Assembly (NCBI GenBank): GCA_963556145.1
Contig: OY744461.1
Coordinates: 2,108,001-2,172,000 of the forward strand
Reading direction: 5' to 3'
From: Hygrocybe punicea
Lineage: Eukaryota > Basidiomycota > Agaricomycetes > Agaricales > Hygrophoraceae
Length of the DNA: 64,000 bases
Part shown: positions 35,119 through 47,784 of the stretch, piece by piece
How the letters are laid out: each line of letters begins with the position of its first letter
Position numbering within the stretch: position 1 is the first letter of the stretch
Notes under the pieces: generated by a model
Databases searched by the model: none
Told to the model about the DNA's origin: nothing
The model's input: the letters and a program-made list of their open reading frames with translations, nothing else
Made by a program: the position numbers and the translations under genes

Positions 35119-35275
35119 TCATTTCGGCACTCCCAAGACCATGACCCATTGCACATTGAGTGAAATGCTCTTCATCATGTCATCTACACGCTTGAATGTA
35201 TTGATGGTGTGTCCAACAACGACACAGGATCCTGCAGGGATATTGTGCGGGAAGATGGGTAGTTGCGGTATTTTA
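35119..35275 (-). pseudogene. Duplicate of the last exon of the neighbouring minus-strand gene
   Basis: Minus-strand translation gives IPAGSCVVVGHTINTFKRVDD and NVQWVMVLGVPK then stop (35119). It closely matches the true last exon at 35494-35660 (VPAESCVVVGHTINTFKCSDD; NVQWVMVLGVSH). The two lie about 375 bp apart in the same orientation. The intervening sequence also has related parts, so the duplication covers more than the exon. It may serve as an alternative 3' end. Confidence 0.7.
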
Positions 35276-35493
35276 TAAATGGCTTGTAGACATTACAAAT
35301 GTATACTCATATTTTTGAACTTCACTTGTACATTAGTCAACTTTAAATGTCACAAATCGGATCTCATGTCTGAGAGGCACGAAACGCTTTGATTTCAATG
35401 GTAGGTACATTACAAATTCAAGGCAACATAAAGAGAATTGGCAATAGGCCACGCTGCATGGCACACTAGTTTCATGACGAGAAAGACGACAAG

Positions 35494-37514
35494 TTAATGA
35501 GAGACGCCCAATACCATCACCCACTGCACATTTAGGGAAATACTCTTCAACAAATCATCAGAGCATTTGAAGGTATTGATCGTGTGGCCGACCACAACGC
35601 ACGATTCTGCAGGAACATCGCCTGGAAAGTGGGGGAGTTTCTGAAGTATTTTGAGGGTGTCGGTAAAGTCCGTTTTAACTTTCCGGGCATCATAGATTGG
35701 GACTATGAATACAGGCATCAAAAACGAAACCAAGGACATTGTGTGAGAGAGAATAAAACTAACCAATGTCATGGAATGACAGCGCAGTCTTTTGGTAAGA
35801 TGGAGCGGGACGTCGAGTAAAAGGACTAGACTGCACGAATTTCAAAGAGGAAGCTTCTATTGAATATGAGTAAGGATTGATAACAGAGCATTGAATGTAT
35901 ACTCACTGCTAGGAGATGCATCCATCCCACTTGCCGCTGTCGTCGAGAAGGACAGAAAGTCCTTATATAGTTGTGCACGAAATTCCACCTCACCAGTGAC
36001 CATTCCAATGGCGCCAACATACCGCTCCCATTCTCCTGAGAGTAAAGCCCCTTGGATGACTTTGATCGGTTTCGTGTTCCCACCAACTTTTGGCTCATCA
36101 AGGAAGCATGAATCGACTAGAATGACAGAAGTGAAGATCGTTGGGATGGCACCAGCAACGGAGTGGAAGAAACTACGCCCAAATGCTCCAGTAGAGATAT
36201 TGGCGGGATCGTCACGAGAAAGATTCGAGTACTTGCCAGATCGAACAAAGGTCACTGCGGAAAACAGCAAACTGTTATGTGATGTGAATTGTCTTTAACC
36301 ATAAAGTCCTAGCTGACAGCTTACTTTTGGTTGACCTTGCGAATTTTGCTGATAACATCGCTGTACTGAGGATTGCCATTCCCTATAGCACTAGACCAAG
36401 ATACCATGGCCGCTGCCCTATTCAATATTAAGCATTGCTTAAGAAGATAAAACCGAATAGTTACTTAATGTTGACACAGTCCTTATATGAATCGACCAAC
36501 CGAGGGTCTCTTGTACCAATGTCGGACTCATCCATGTTTGGAGAGCGTATGCTAAAGCAAGGACATCAATTAAAAAAATAATAGACAGATGTAATGTACC
36601 TGGTGATTTGGTTTTGTGCATATGTCACAGCTCCATCATCGCTACTGGAAACATTGTCGTCACTGATATCATGAAGACGGGTAGTCTTTGTGACTTTGGA
36701 GGAAATCGCCTTCATGGTTTTGATGGATGTATCAGAGTTGCTGATCATTTATTAATATATGAAGGACAAGAATCATATGAAGTATCATACCGAAGACCAT
36801 TATCTGCATTTGATTTCTTAGAACCGAATTCGAGTTTTGCGATAGGCCTACGACATGTCTAACATATGACCAATTATTCAATTTCCAACTCACATGAATG
36901 TTTCGTCACTGTCATCATCCTCATCATGTAATTGATGCTGGTTTGACTTTGTCTTCTTCGATGGAGAAGAGAATTTACTATGTAAAGCGATTAAAGAATA
37001 CACAAATATAAAAGACATTATTTAGAGCTACTGACCTGTCTTCGTCTTCCTCTGAAGCATGCCGCCTTTTACCGCTGAATATAAAGAATATTAGTTTGCA
37101 TGAACAGTATAAATTGAACTTGCAAACCTTGCTCTATTGGTGGTCTTCCTGGACCACCTATATTACTGAAGTAAATCACTAGTATCTGAAAATACAATTC
37201 ATGAGACACACCTCATAGACGAGACGGGTTTGGCAATGCTAGCGACGCTATGAACACTAATAACGTCTTCGTCTTCGGAGTTGGCAATACTACTGGTGGC
37301 TTAGTCATGGTGGATGAATCAGAATATTGGAATAAACACGTACACTTCATCATCGACAAGCTTGGTGGTGGTGACCTTCTTACCCTTCCTAGAAACAACA
37401 GTATGACCTTTATTCAGAACGAGCAGCAATACATGAAAATAAATATACATACGAAACGGCGCTTGATCGAGCTTTGGACTGAGTCTTCACATTCACAGAC
37501 TTCTTAGGGGCCAT
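35494..37514 (-). CDS. Unrecognised acidic/basic nuclear-type protein
   Basis: Starts MAPKKSVNVKTQSKARSSAVS at 37514 and is followed by many small exons rich in Ser, Asp, Glu and Lys (KFSSPSKKTKSNQHQLHDEDDD; SGKRRHASEEDED). A globular region (36255-35930: SNLSRDDPANISTGAFGRSFF) and the final exon (ending LGVSH, 35494) follow. Introns are about 50-65 nt. No known domain recognised. Low-complexity acidic and Lys-rich parts suggest a nuclear or chromatin role, which is inference only. It converges with the ATP-grasp-like gene. Confidence 0.55.
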
Positions 37515-38417
37515 TGCAAAGATAAGAGCTTTAGGGCGAGGAATGAATCTGTGCGAGATATCGTAGATGAATGAAGGGTCGGATGTGGATGATACCATTG
37601 CGCTCTCATCGCTATTTAAGTACACTGAGACAGATCGAATACAATAAAGAACTCGTTTATGGAGATCACACCGGCAGGTATGAAAACTACATCTGTTGAT
37701 GGTTTGAAGGAGAACTATTCGGATCATAGCGCCATAAAAATGAAAAGAATCAGGGACATTCCCCATGATGTAGAACCCATGATTGACCAGCTGTTACGCT
37801 CAGCATCATCCAACAACATGGATATGGATTACTGGTATGGAGAATAATCAAACACTAAGTCTAATTAGGATTTTGGAATGTAGAACAGCTGTCACCACAT
37901 GGAACTGATCATAAGATCATAACACAGCCAAATCGGAAATAGAAGTTTATGTGACATATTTACTCATTTCCAAACAAATACAAACATCGGATCAACTATA
38001 CTGACAGTTGCATCGGAAACAAATCATTCTGAATGGATAGGGGTTTCCTTTTAATGCTGTACAATAAGGAGGTCAAGCATTACGATAGCTGTCGATGTAT
38101 ATCCTGTCCTATAAAATGGAGAAAAACAATAAGAATCTATTGAGAAGATCTGCAACACAAGAATGCAAACACCATACAGACATCACAAGTTCATGGAGGA
38201 TGAACATGATGCACTGCCATAATCTCGATGACGATCGAAAACGATTCATGATAAAACAGTCGAAAATTGCGTTTGAATTATAAATCCCACTTCCACTTTG
38301 CAAATGGACACCTATTACAATTTCAAAAGCGCATGTCAGTCCATATACCACTGAAGGCATTCATACATTCAACTCTACTTTACAGCTGAACATTTAAGTA
38401 ATCTCATATCGACACGG
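37515..38417. other. Intergenic region, no recognisable gene
   Basis: Lies between two divergently transcribed genes, so promoters of both are expected here. Small ORFs at 37659-37847 and 38095-38283 show no family features. Confidence 0.4.
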
Positions 38418-39303
38418 ATGGACAATGATGACAGTCAACTCGCCAATGCTACAAATGTATGTTCAAATTTTACGATGTATGCTGTGTTTCTTTACATTTG
38501 CAGATTTCGAATATCAATGTAGTTCATAATGACTCACCAAATTGCTGGAAACTTACACGGCCGAGTACTGATACCACCGAGCATGAAGAACTTGTCTTAA
38601 GCTTACAGGCGATATTGGTGGCGAAAGACCTACCACCAATCACCAGCAGGTATATTGTTCCATCACATAAATCGTAAACAATTGATATACATATATTTTC
38701 CAGACCACCCGAACGTCGAACACCATTTCTTCGTCAGAGCATCCTTATAGCAGGTCTCAACATACCACTGTTCGAATCGTACCTTGACAACCTCCGCATC
38801 TTACATCAGAAACTGGCCCGTACTTTCCCAGAACGTGCAATGCTGGACTTCACGTCATCCACCTATATCGAATACACTGCATTATCTATTGGCACCCGAT
38901 ACTTCACCGATCGCCGACATGACAATGTTTCATACCATATTCCATTCGAACACAATGTCGATCCCAAAGGTATCCTGTCATCCATGAGCAATACTCGATA
39001 CTTCCATGGGACGGATAATGAGGTCCTTTATTTCAAGTTAACATCAGACGGAGGCCGGCATTGGTGAGTGCTCAGCACAACAATAGTTTGACCATTGATA
39101 ATGATATAGATGACAGCTTTGTACCTGCCAGTCCAACTTGCTTCAGGATTGGTGACATTGTAGAAGTCCAGATGACGGTATCGGCGGTTTCAGTCAAGAA
39201 CGACAAATTTAAGATGATACTCAATCTGCGCTCATTAGCGCTGGTCAACAGCGAGTTTACTGAGGTACCAGACATATCTAATAATTCAATGAATAATAAC
39301 TAA
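38418..39303 (+). CDS. Small conserved-type protein with C-terminal RIGDIVEVQ module
   Basis: Four exons. Start at 38418 (MDNDDSQLANATN). Introns are at about 38457-38503 (GTATGT..TTGCAG), about 38650-38702 (GTATAT..TTCCAG) and about 39063-39115 (GTGAGT..GACAG). Ends at TAA 39301-39303. The C-terminal module reads CFRIGDIVEVQMTVSAVSV followed by a LRSLALVN strand. Similar modules recur in many uncharacterised basidiomycete proteins, often near transposons, to my recollection. The beta-rich pattern could be an OB-like fold, but that is a guess. Function unknown. Confidence 0.6.
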
Positions 39304-39659
39304 TGTACATCCAGAATGCAACGATAGGTTGAATGAAGGCACCTCATCCTGCTCTCAATACAATGACCAGGATTAATATCAAACGTAATGTGGGTTATGT
39401 CCAGTTGACAGATGATGGTGAAGATGTCATAGAAACCCGAAGACGTTTGACAAACCTCAGGATGAATGAAACCGATTGACATCAATTATCATTACGTCGT
39501 ACACTCACATGTTTGCAATCACACATCATAATCCATGAATACCAATTTTATATGATATTATTTTCTGCAATACGTTCACAAGTGAAATAACAACACAAAT
39601 GGTTTCAAGAAGTGACTAGATAACTGAGTATTATTTAATTATATAAAGTCCTCATCAGT

Positions 39660-40560
39660 TTCCTGTTTGCATTATTAATATATTCAAAGCACACGTTAAA
39701 TTTTAATACATCGCAAAAATGTTTGATATGTTGTTTATACAATGGTTTGTGGAAGGGCAATGCTGCAGATTCATGCTGGGACATCTGTTGAACGCTTATC
39801 AAACGGTGTTAGAACCGGCCTGTTCACACAATTATTCACTGTTTGCATTATCAACAATTCCAATGCACATATTAAATCTTGCTACATCACAGATACATCC
39901 AGTATATTGTTCGTACAATTGTTTCAGCAAATGCAATGCTGCAGGGTAATCCTGAGACAGCTGCCAAACACTTGTCGAACAGTGTTCGGCCTGTTCGACA
40001 AGTATTCTCTATTTGCATTATTAATAATTCTAATGCACATAGTACATGTAGCTACATCACAGATACATCCAGTATGTTGCTTATACAATTGTTTCTGTGA
40101 GGACAATGCCCCGGATCAAAGCTGGGACACCTGCCGAACACTTGTCGAACAGTGTTCGACCTGTTCGACAAGTACCCACTGCTTGAATTGTTAGTAATTC
40201 TAATACTCATTGTACTTGTAGCTACATCACAGATACATTGAATACAATGTTCATACAATTGTTTGTGACAAGGCAATGCTGCAGATTGAAACTGGGACAC
40301 TGGCCGAACACTTGTCGAACACTGTTCAGCCTGTTCGACAAGTACCCACTGCTTGCATTATTAGTAATTCTAATACACATTGTACTTGTAGCTATATCAC
40401 AGATACACCGAATACATTGTTCTTATAATTGTTTTGGCAAAATCAATGCCTCAGATTCAAGGTGCACACACATAATTCCAATGCATCCAGCAAAATATAT
40501 GTATCTGCAGACACACATTTCACATATGGTTCATCCTGTGTCTACCACACAGAAAATATA
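39660..40560. repeat. ~170-bp tandem repeat with a GTTCGACAAG hairpin per unit
   Basis: About five units. The landmark AGATACATCC (or variant) falls at 39891, 40061, 40231 and 40401, exactly 170 bp apart. The three inner units carry CTTGTCGAAC-(N12)-GTTCGACAAG, a 10-bp perfect stem. ORFs through the array are artefacts of near-identical units. Confidence 0.9.
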
Positions 40561-42640
40561 CCCAGGAAACTCATTGAACACTGAACACTGTTCAGCCCAT
40601 TCACCTCATCTATATTTCAAAAGGTGCACATTACACTACCAATGCAGTCCGTTATGTCAATAAAGCTGTCAAGCAAAGACGTTGCAACACTACCTATTCC
40701 AAAATTGGCAACTGTGATCTGGGAACCTGTGATCAAGCCGCCTTATTGTTCTTGCTTATTGGGACACCAAATTCTCACAGTTACAAAGTCAGCAGTCACA
40801 CGGTTTCAAAACTATTCCCAGGGCTTCAAAATTGTTCCCACAGTTTGCAAAGATTGTTCCCACGGCTTGGCAAATTAGAGTCTGACCCTGAGTTGAAAAA
40901 TCCACCGTATAGAACGATTCCCTTATAGGGACTCGTAATACCAAGCCGTGTATCTGCTCTTCATTTGGTTTGGTGGCCTACAAAATTACTTGAATATCAA
41001 GGGTGGGCTGTTGAAGACTGACAATCACCTGGCAACTGACAACATCGCGTTCCACCAATAGTTGCATGGTCACAGAGCTGTCCTCTGTCAAAATACAACA
41101 AACACTTGTATACGACAGTGAGTGATGATTAGGATGCTGAACATGATGACTTACCATGATCCTTTGCATTCAAACTCGACAGATGTGGTCCCTTCCGGAG
41201 ATTTGTGGTAGGTGTTTCCACCAGATACCGTGAAAAGGATGGGGAGTAGGAGAGATGGCATATTCGATTGATGTGAGGTTATGCACGTGATGGTTGAGAA
41301 CAAAAAGGCTGTTCAATCATGTGATGCCGGGTCACATGTAATGTGGACCCGTGACATCACACATGCGTGATGTCACGCCGCTGTGGGACACATTTAATGC
41401 AGTAGGGAAATTGGATAGCAAAGAAGAGGTAATGGCAGTGCCGCACAAATTGCACATCCTCTATGAGATTGCTCATTCCCCACATAGCCATTATTCTATT
41501 TTTTCTAGTAGATATGATACCCTAAAATGGGCATTTGTTTTTATTTGGTCAGAAATCACCTTATTCCATCACACCCTGAGTCGCACCATCAACGTTGGCC
41601 AAGGTAATTTCTCTTGATTCCAACACACTACCATCTTGCTGCATGGCAATAATCACTGGTACGGCAGCAAATGACAGCGCCATTGTATCCTTGGTAGGGC
41701 GCTGTACCAGGGAAATGTGGAACGCCGCATTTACGGCGGTTCTTGTTGACGTGTGGCCTGGTAAAGCTGCTGATTTTCACAACATTGAATGCTTCCCCCA
41801 GTGTGTTTACAACATTACACTGACCCCACTTTTGATTGTTTAGGATGTGCCTGAAATCTAATCGTGTCTTTTCATGCGGCCGTCACCGAACAAGAACAAT
41901 ATTCTGTCCAATGGCTTGGCATGATGTGATCGGAAGACGCAGGCCATGCACAAATGCCATTCCTGAAAGGAGGCTGGCCACACATGTTTGGTGTGGACGA
42001 AAATGTTCGTATGCGTATGGGATATTTCGTTCACCTAGCCACTAGGTTTGTTGCAGGTGTGCTACATCCCTTGATTGTCGGTGAAACCTGTGAACGTTAA
42101 TTTTCACCAACCGCCCACATATACAGTTGAAATCAAGGCAAAGGTGTTCATTATTTGGGAGCGACGCTGTAATTAAATGTCTGTGCAACAAAGTGCCATT
42201 CACAAGCTTCCTGCCCAGAACATGAATTTCAAAGGTAACAATATACAGTACTGACGTTTCCGTAACTACGGGCCTTTGCAACACTGCCATTTACGACTTT
42301 CCTAGCCAGTATATGAATGCACACAACAATGAGTCACGGACGTGACTTGTCACCATCCAAACTTGGCCACATCATGTGAGTCAAGTCATTTCACGTGATG
42401 ACAACCAACTGCGTTTGTCACGTGAACAAATACAACCAATCACAAGCGCTGATTGAATTTTTTTTCCCATCCTTCGTTGTTTTCCCCCTCATCATTGTAC
42501 ATCCCACACTGCGAGATTGTTGTACCGGGCAACAATCTCGCATTATGGGATGCCACGCCCTTTAGGTTACATATCATTCTTCTACCCGAATGGTGAGTGG
42601 TTTGTTATGTCTCTGCTGAATGCCATTCACTTAGAATATT
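40561..42640. other. No confidently recognisable gene
   Basis: Small ORFs occur on both strands: 41351-41617 plus, 41595-41843 plus and 40978-41169 minus. A possible 2-exon minus-strand gene around 41262-40979 has an intron-like GTAAGT..TTGACAG, but its reading frames do not join. Not annotated as a gene. Confidence 0.4.
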
Positions 42641-42654
42641 CGTAAGTGACTGAT

Positions 42655-43180
42655 TGTTTGTCACTGCGATTGATCTTCTACAGCTTCCTGCCAAGGTTTC
42701 CACATGCATTAATTGTGGAATCAGTACATGCCAAACCAATGGTGGCCGGTCCTCGGACATGGGTGCTTGCTGCCGCCGGTCAACCTGGAATGAAAATGTG
42801 GGTGAATCTCACCGATTTGCTTGCCAGGCAACCTCCTTGCAACAGGCCTGGCGGTATACCCGTTTACATCCAAGGTGTGTGTCTTCTCATTTTAATATTG
42901 CGCTTTTAGTAGTGATTCACTTTCATTACAGCTGCTCTGTCCATCATGTTTTGTCACGGCGAATAGGCTTGCTGACAATTTTACTTATTTCAGACCACTC
43001 CTGCATAGTGCAAGTTGTGGCATCAGTGCGTGCCAAACCGGTGGTGGCCCATCCTCAGACATGGGTGCTTGCCGCTGCCGGTCAACCTGGAATGAAAGGG
43101 CGGGTGAATCCCCCTGATTTCCTTGCCAGGCAACCTCCCTGTAGTGGGCCTGGTGGCCTTGTTGACGTCAAGAAAAGTAA
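42655..43180 (+). pseudogene. Tandemly duplicated exon-like unit
   Basis: Two direct copies (about 42707-42865 and about 43012-43170) encode nearly the same peptide block. The first reads AKPMVAGPRTWVLAAAGQPG and the second AKPVVAHPQTWVLAAAGQPG. Both go on through LARQPPCNRPGG or LARQPPCSGPGG. They are about 85-90% identical at DNA level and 305 bp apart. Each is followed by a plausible donor and preceded by a plausible acceptor, so this may be a duplicated exon of an unrecognised gene. Confidence 0.5.
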
Positions 43181-43489
43181 GTCTTGCTGTACTTTTGACT
43201 ATTCTATCATTCACCAAACGGCACAGGTATCAATCAGCTTGTAAATGTGCATGGTCTGTATATGTATATACACTGAATCTGCTCGGCATTGCCATTTTTT
43301 GTGCTATATTGTGTGTTATATCATAGTTGGTCATTCTTGTGACATGGCGAAATCGCTGTACGCAGCAAATTATTAAATGCTAAAAGTTCTAACCATAATA
43401 ACACCATATTAAATTATACCGCCTCGAGGCCACCATGTGTACTAAAACCGACCTTCCCAATTCTCAACCAATCTCACTTCTCAACCATT

Positions 43490-45051
43490 ATGTACGCCGA
43501 CAGAATCCCCTCAAAGAATGCACAATCCAAGGCAATGGAAGCCTCGCTTTCTGTCAACATGAAAACAAAGGATTGTGGTCTGGCTCCAAATCTAAAGAAA
43601 CATATGTGGACGAGGCTGAGAAGAATCCTCTCAAACACTACATCGTATTATAGGAAGTCGGGCATGCGCCCTCTGAAGTCTCCTGTAGAGGAATGCAAAC
43701 GGCTGAGGTCAGATCCATGCTGCTTCAATGTCATATCTTACATGTTTTGTAGATTACGTTTGATGATGCTGAGGGATCAGCTTCCAGTTAGCGAGGTCTT
43801 GGGAGATTGGGCCCCAGATTGCGAAACATTCTCCAAGTCGGAAATGGTCTCAGAATCCGAACTGGAGAGGGTTCTCCTCACTGTGGCAGCCGCAATTTTG
43901 AACCCTAGTACGTTGCTGCCATGAAAGTCGGCATATTTAGACTGACATCTTGCCTCAAAGTAATTGTGCCCTTGGATGCGAATAGACTGGCAAATCGAGT
44001 GAAGAATATCAAGGACACTTCGGATGCTGACAATGAAAACCTACTCAGGTTTTTTCAGGAGATTCACATCGGACATGTGAATGAACCAGCTACAGTAATT
44101 GACACGTGTGGTTCAATTTTGGTCTGGTATCTACCTGATGTTATAACTCCAAGATGTATTGTGAGTCACTTGCCCCCCGGAAATATGGTTTTTGACAGTA
44201 CCCACTGCGACACAGGAGGAATTGAATGTCAGTGCTGAAATGATAACCGAAATTCTGGAAGAATCCTACTCCGAGTCCCTCAAAAAACTTGAGAAAGGGA
44301 AAGATCCGCTATGGAGGAAAGATCCAAACATTTTCTTTCCACCTCCAAACCCACGATTTCACCCAGGATCAGTGGATTTCACTGCAGCATGGTTTGCTCA
44401 GGGTAGAGAGGTAACACCTTTAGTTAGTCGTCTGTTTTACATGAGCTGACTGCCTGTTTTTTTCAGCGACTTACCGACAGGTTGATCACATCGACAACTC
44501 TTCGAACAACTGAAGCCACCATGTGGATGGCTGCAATAGAACCCAGCGAGTTGATCTTCAACGCAATTACTGCGTTAACCCATCAGTCATTGTACACAGC
44601 TGGCCTTCTGGCTGTGACGAAAATCCGGGATGGCGAAACGATCGAGAACGTGGAAACACATGAAAATGCTAAGGAGTGGACATCTGTTTACACTGGAATT
44701 GCCGTTATCGTTAACAGGATTACAACTCGACACAGAGATGCTGGAGGGTGTCCAGAATGGTATGATTTGCTGGCGAGTTGTGGGACACATACGAACGCGG
44801 AACTAGCCATCCCTGAGTTGGATGCTATGTTCTCTTATTCGCCAGGAACCGTCATCGAAATTTGTGGCAAGGTTCTCAGTCACAGTGTAGGCAGATGGGA
44901 GGGCGGTGAAAGAATATGCATGGCGCATTATATGCGAAACATGGTACATGACCGTCTCAACATTGACAAGCCCACCGGGAGCCGACACAATGTGTTTGCA
45001 AGGGAGATGAATGCCGAGTTTCGGGCATCACAGGAATGGAGATGGAATTAG
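43490..45051 (+). CDS. TET/JBP-family 2-oxoglutarate/Fe(II) dioxygenase (putative 5-methylcytosine oxidase)
   Basis: A multi-exon plus-strand gene whose start is uncertain. Conserved pieces match the fungal TET/JBP family: TCGSILVWYLPDVI (about 44107-44149), WRKDPNIFFPPPNPRFHPG with AAWFAQGRE (44312-44410), then the catalytic exon 44467-45051. Iron ligands are the HRD triplet (44731-44739) within VNRITTRHRDAGGCPEWYD and the distal His in VLSHSVGRW (44881-44883). The 2-oxoglutarate-binding Arg is in GGERIC (44911-44913). Introns are 44156-44198 (GTATTG..GACAG) and 44411-44466 (GTAACA..TTCAG); both keep frame. The family oxidises 5-methylcytosine to hydroxymethylcytosine and beyond, in the nucleus. 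In basidiomycetes these genes expanded with KDZ transposons, and one lies 24 kb away here. No stop codon interrupts the catalytic exon. Confidence 0.85.
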
Positions 45052-45383
45052 CTATTGTGCCAAGGGAGATATCATCCTAACATAAAAGTACGACGGCTAC
45101 CGTTGCATGCTTTGTACGACTGTAGTCAGAAACCTCTGTGGAACTAAATCTCGTTATCTTCATTCATGGACGACGAAGGCCTATGAGTTTCAACTAACAG
45201 ATAGCTAGACAGTGTTAGACAGTGTTCGGAGAATTTCCATGGCTTTACATTGATAACTCTGTCACATTGACAACTCAGTCAATTCGAAATGTGTACTTAA
45301 ATGTGGCAATTCACGTGATGTGGTCACACATGATCACAGTAAACCGTGACACGTCATTTTTTTTATTACCTTCTGCATCCTTA

Positions 45384-47540
45384 TCATCTAGCCTCAGCCT
45401 CTCCTGAATTGCTCTCAGATACACTCGAATTGAACATTTTGGCAATGTTGTCATCAGCAAGCACCTCGGTGCTGTCAATCGCTTCTCTACATGCATCTGT
45501 CATGTCTGGCAGTAATTTCCGAAGCATGAATGTGTTCCAGGACTTCCCATGGGTCAATGGCACGCCTCTTGCTGAAGATTCACTTGAGAAGGCTATCATA
45601 ACCTTAATTGGCAATCAGTCTGCTCTAGGAAACACACCGTCCACCTTGGCTGTGATGGTGCATCAAATCTCCCACCTTGTAACATTGACGGTCAACTTGT
45701 CTGCTAGGCCCTGGCAAAGCAATTGGATTATGTGAATCCCACAGGTGAAATCTCACGTAAAGCCCAAACCATCCAAGAATACCTCTCTGCTGATGGCTCT
45801 GCTATGCATGATGTGGCAAGGTGGACTACTGTGTACCGGAATGACCTCCTGGTAGCGGCTCACTCAATCCTTCGCTATACCCTGCTTGATAAGCTCATGG
45901 ACACTGTTGGGTTGCCTCGTCATCCAAGTTTCAAAGTAATTCGGAGATCAGCGAAACCAGAGATGAGCGAGAAGTTGACCAAGGTGAGTTCACCATTCAC
46001 ATTTGGGAAGATGTTTTAAGTTGACGTTTGCACACCGTCTTGAAGCTCTACAAATTTTTGAGAGACTGGAGTAAGCCAATCACGAAGCTTTGTATGACAT
46101 GCAAAAGCCTATTAATCACGCAACAAGATCAAGAAGTGGTGGGTGTTTCAGCCGTGGCAGTGCCACAGAAAGTGGTGTCCAGTATGGACACCATCCCTAT
46201 CTTTGCAGTCGCTCTCCCAGCACACTTGACACCAGCCCAAAAAGAAGTAGAAATAAACATCCGGATCCTTTACCGTGCATCTGTCAACCTCGAATCCTCC
46301 GACGTCAACCAGATCCTCCTCAATCTAGAGCTTCTTGCATTCTCATTCACGTGGTTTGGCCAGGTATGTGACGTATGTCCTATATGAAACGTGTGTCAGA
46401 TTTTGTACAAAAACAGGGCAACTCATATGTAGACTGCGACTTCACAACATGGGTGGAGAAGCTACAGAAGTTGGGATTGTGTTACAATCACATTACGCCT
46501 GCTGCAAATAAATAATTCACATGATTTCAGGATGGCCAAGAGTGTTGATCTACCGTTGCAAGACTCATTTGTCAATGCCCTCACCACCAAGTCCTTCGGA
46601 GGTTTAATGTATGATCGGATGAGAAATCTATTCCACCTAAGCCTCACACTGTCACCCATAATTACTCTTCTCCCACGATGTTTCAATCATGAATCTCATG
46701 CATGGCCATCTCTCATGGCAGTGAGTCCATTATTTGTGCCAACTTGGACATAGTTAACATAAGCACAAGCTCACGTTTGCCTTGGGCAATGAAAGGCCTC
46801 CATTCCTTGCTGAAACGGAGAGGGCGCTTTGGAGGGCCATTACAAGAATATGTTTAGGATCTTCGGTGATGCAGGAGCTGAATGTATTCCTCCAAGAATA
46901 TGATTTGTTGGAGGACAGCATCCAGGGAACAGAACAGGACTTTAGTTGGTTTTGTTTTGACAGTAAGATACGTGGCCCGTCTCTACATTTATCACTGGGA
47001 CTGACAACAGATGTTGCAAGATAAGGAAGTGGATGACCTGACCAACTCTGCTAGTCAGCTTATGGTGGCAACGAAACAAAATGTTCCAACAGACCCCAAG
47101 GCAAAGAATGACAAGCCTGCGTCAGGCAACCCTCTGTCCAGCAATGATGAACCGCTTCAATTGAAATTAACAAGGAAGAAGAGGGGTGGACCATCGAAGG
47201 AGCTTGCTTCAGGTGGACAGAGCTCTATGTTGACCCGAAGCCAGGCCAAAATGTTGGACAAGGTTGGGGACTCTTCGAAAGGCAAGGAGAAGAAGAAGGC
47301 AGAGAAAGTCCAGAAGGAAGAGAAAGTCGTGGTTGCGCCAGGGAGGTCCTATCGGAGGAAGAAAAGATCCACTCGCTGGTCGACAAGAAGTTATCCCAAG
47401 TCCAAGAAATGTGATGATCTTGAGGATGAAGATGACAATGATGACGAGGATGACTATAAGAAAGTGCCAGAGAAAGTGAACGTGATCATCGACCTTACCG
47501 GAGATGTAAGTGATTCAAGAATGTGTCATTTGTCATGAAT
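45384..47540 (+). CDS. Helical protein of unknown function, possibly the N-terminal part of the JmjC-like gene
   Basis: A chain of open segments separated by short introns. It runs from about 45435 (LNILAMLSSASTSVL) through GEISRKAQTIQEYLSADGSAM (about 45735) and QILLNLELLAFSFTWF to SFVNALTTKSFGGLMYDRMR (about 46565) and ETERALWRAITRICLG (about 46810). The last exon (47020-47510) is charged and Lys/Asp-rich with MLTRSQAKML, KGKEKKKAEKVQKEEK and an acidic run near 47430-47460. An intron about 46960-47016 joins FDN to KEVDD in frame. Predicted mostly helical with a nuclear-type tail. No domain recognised. Short spacing to the next gene and the shared strand allow a single long gene. Confidence 0.5.
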
Positions 47541-47784
47541 GAATATTTTGATAGGATTATGGGGAACCTGATTTGCTCAGCCATCCAGCACCCATTGTGT
47601 GTCTTTTGTTGTTCGATAACGTGCCACCCCACTGATGATTCATAAAGCGAGCATCAGAGGGTGTTCATCTCACGATGTATGATGGTGACGCTGTACATGA
47701 ACCCGTTGAACATGTGCACTATTCACCATCTGTCGTTGTACGTTGATGTCTGATTTTTGTACCGTTTGATTGTTAACTGGTAAG

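Noticed and set aside
40979..41262. Two-exon minus-strand mini-gene with GTAAGT..TTGACAG intron
   Set aside because: Splice sites look good, but the two exons do not join in an open frame.
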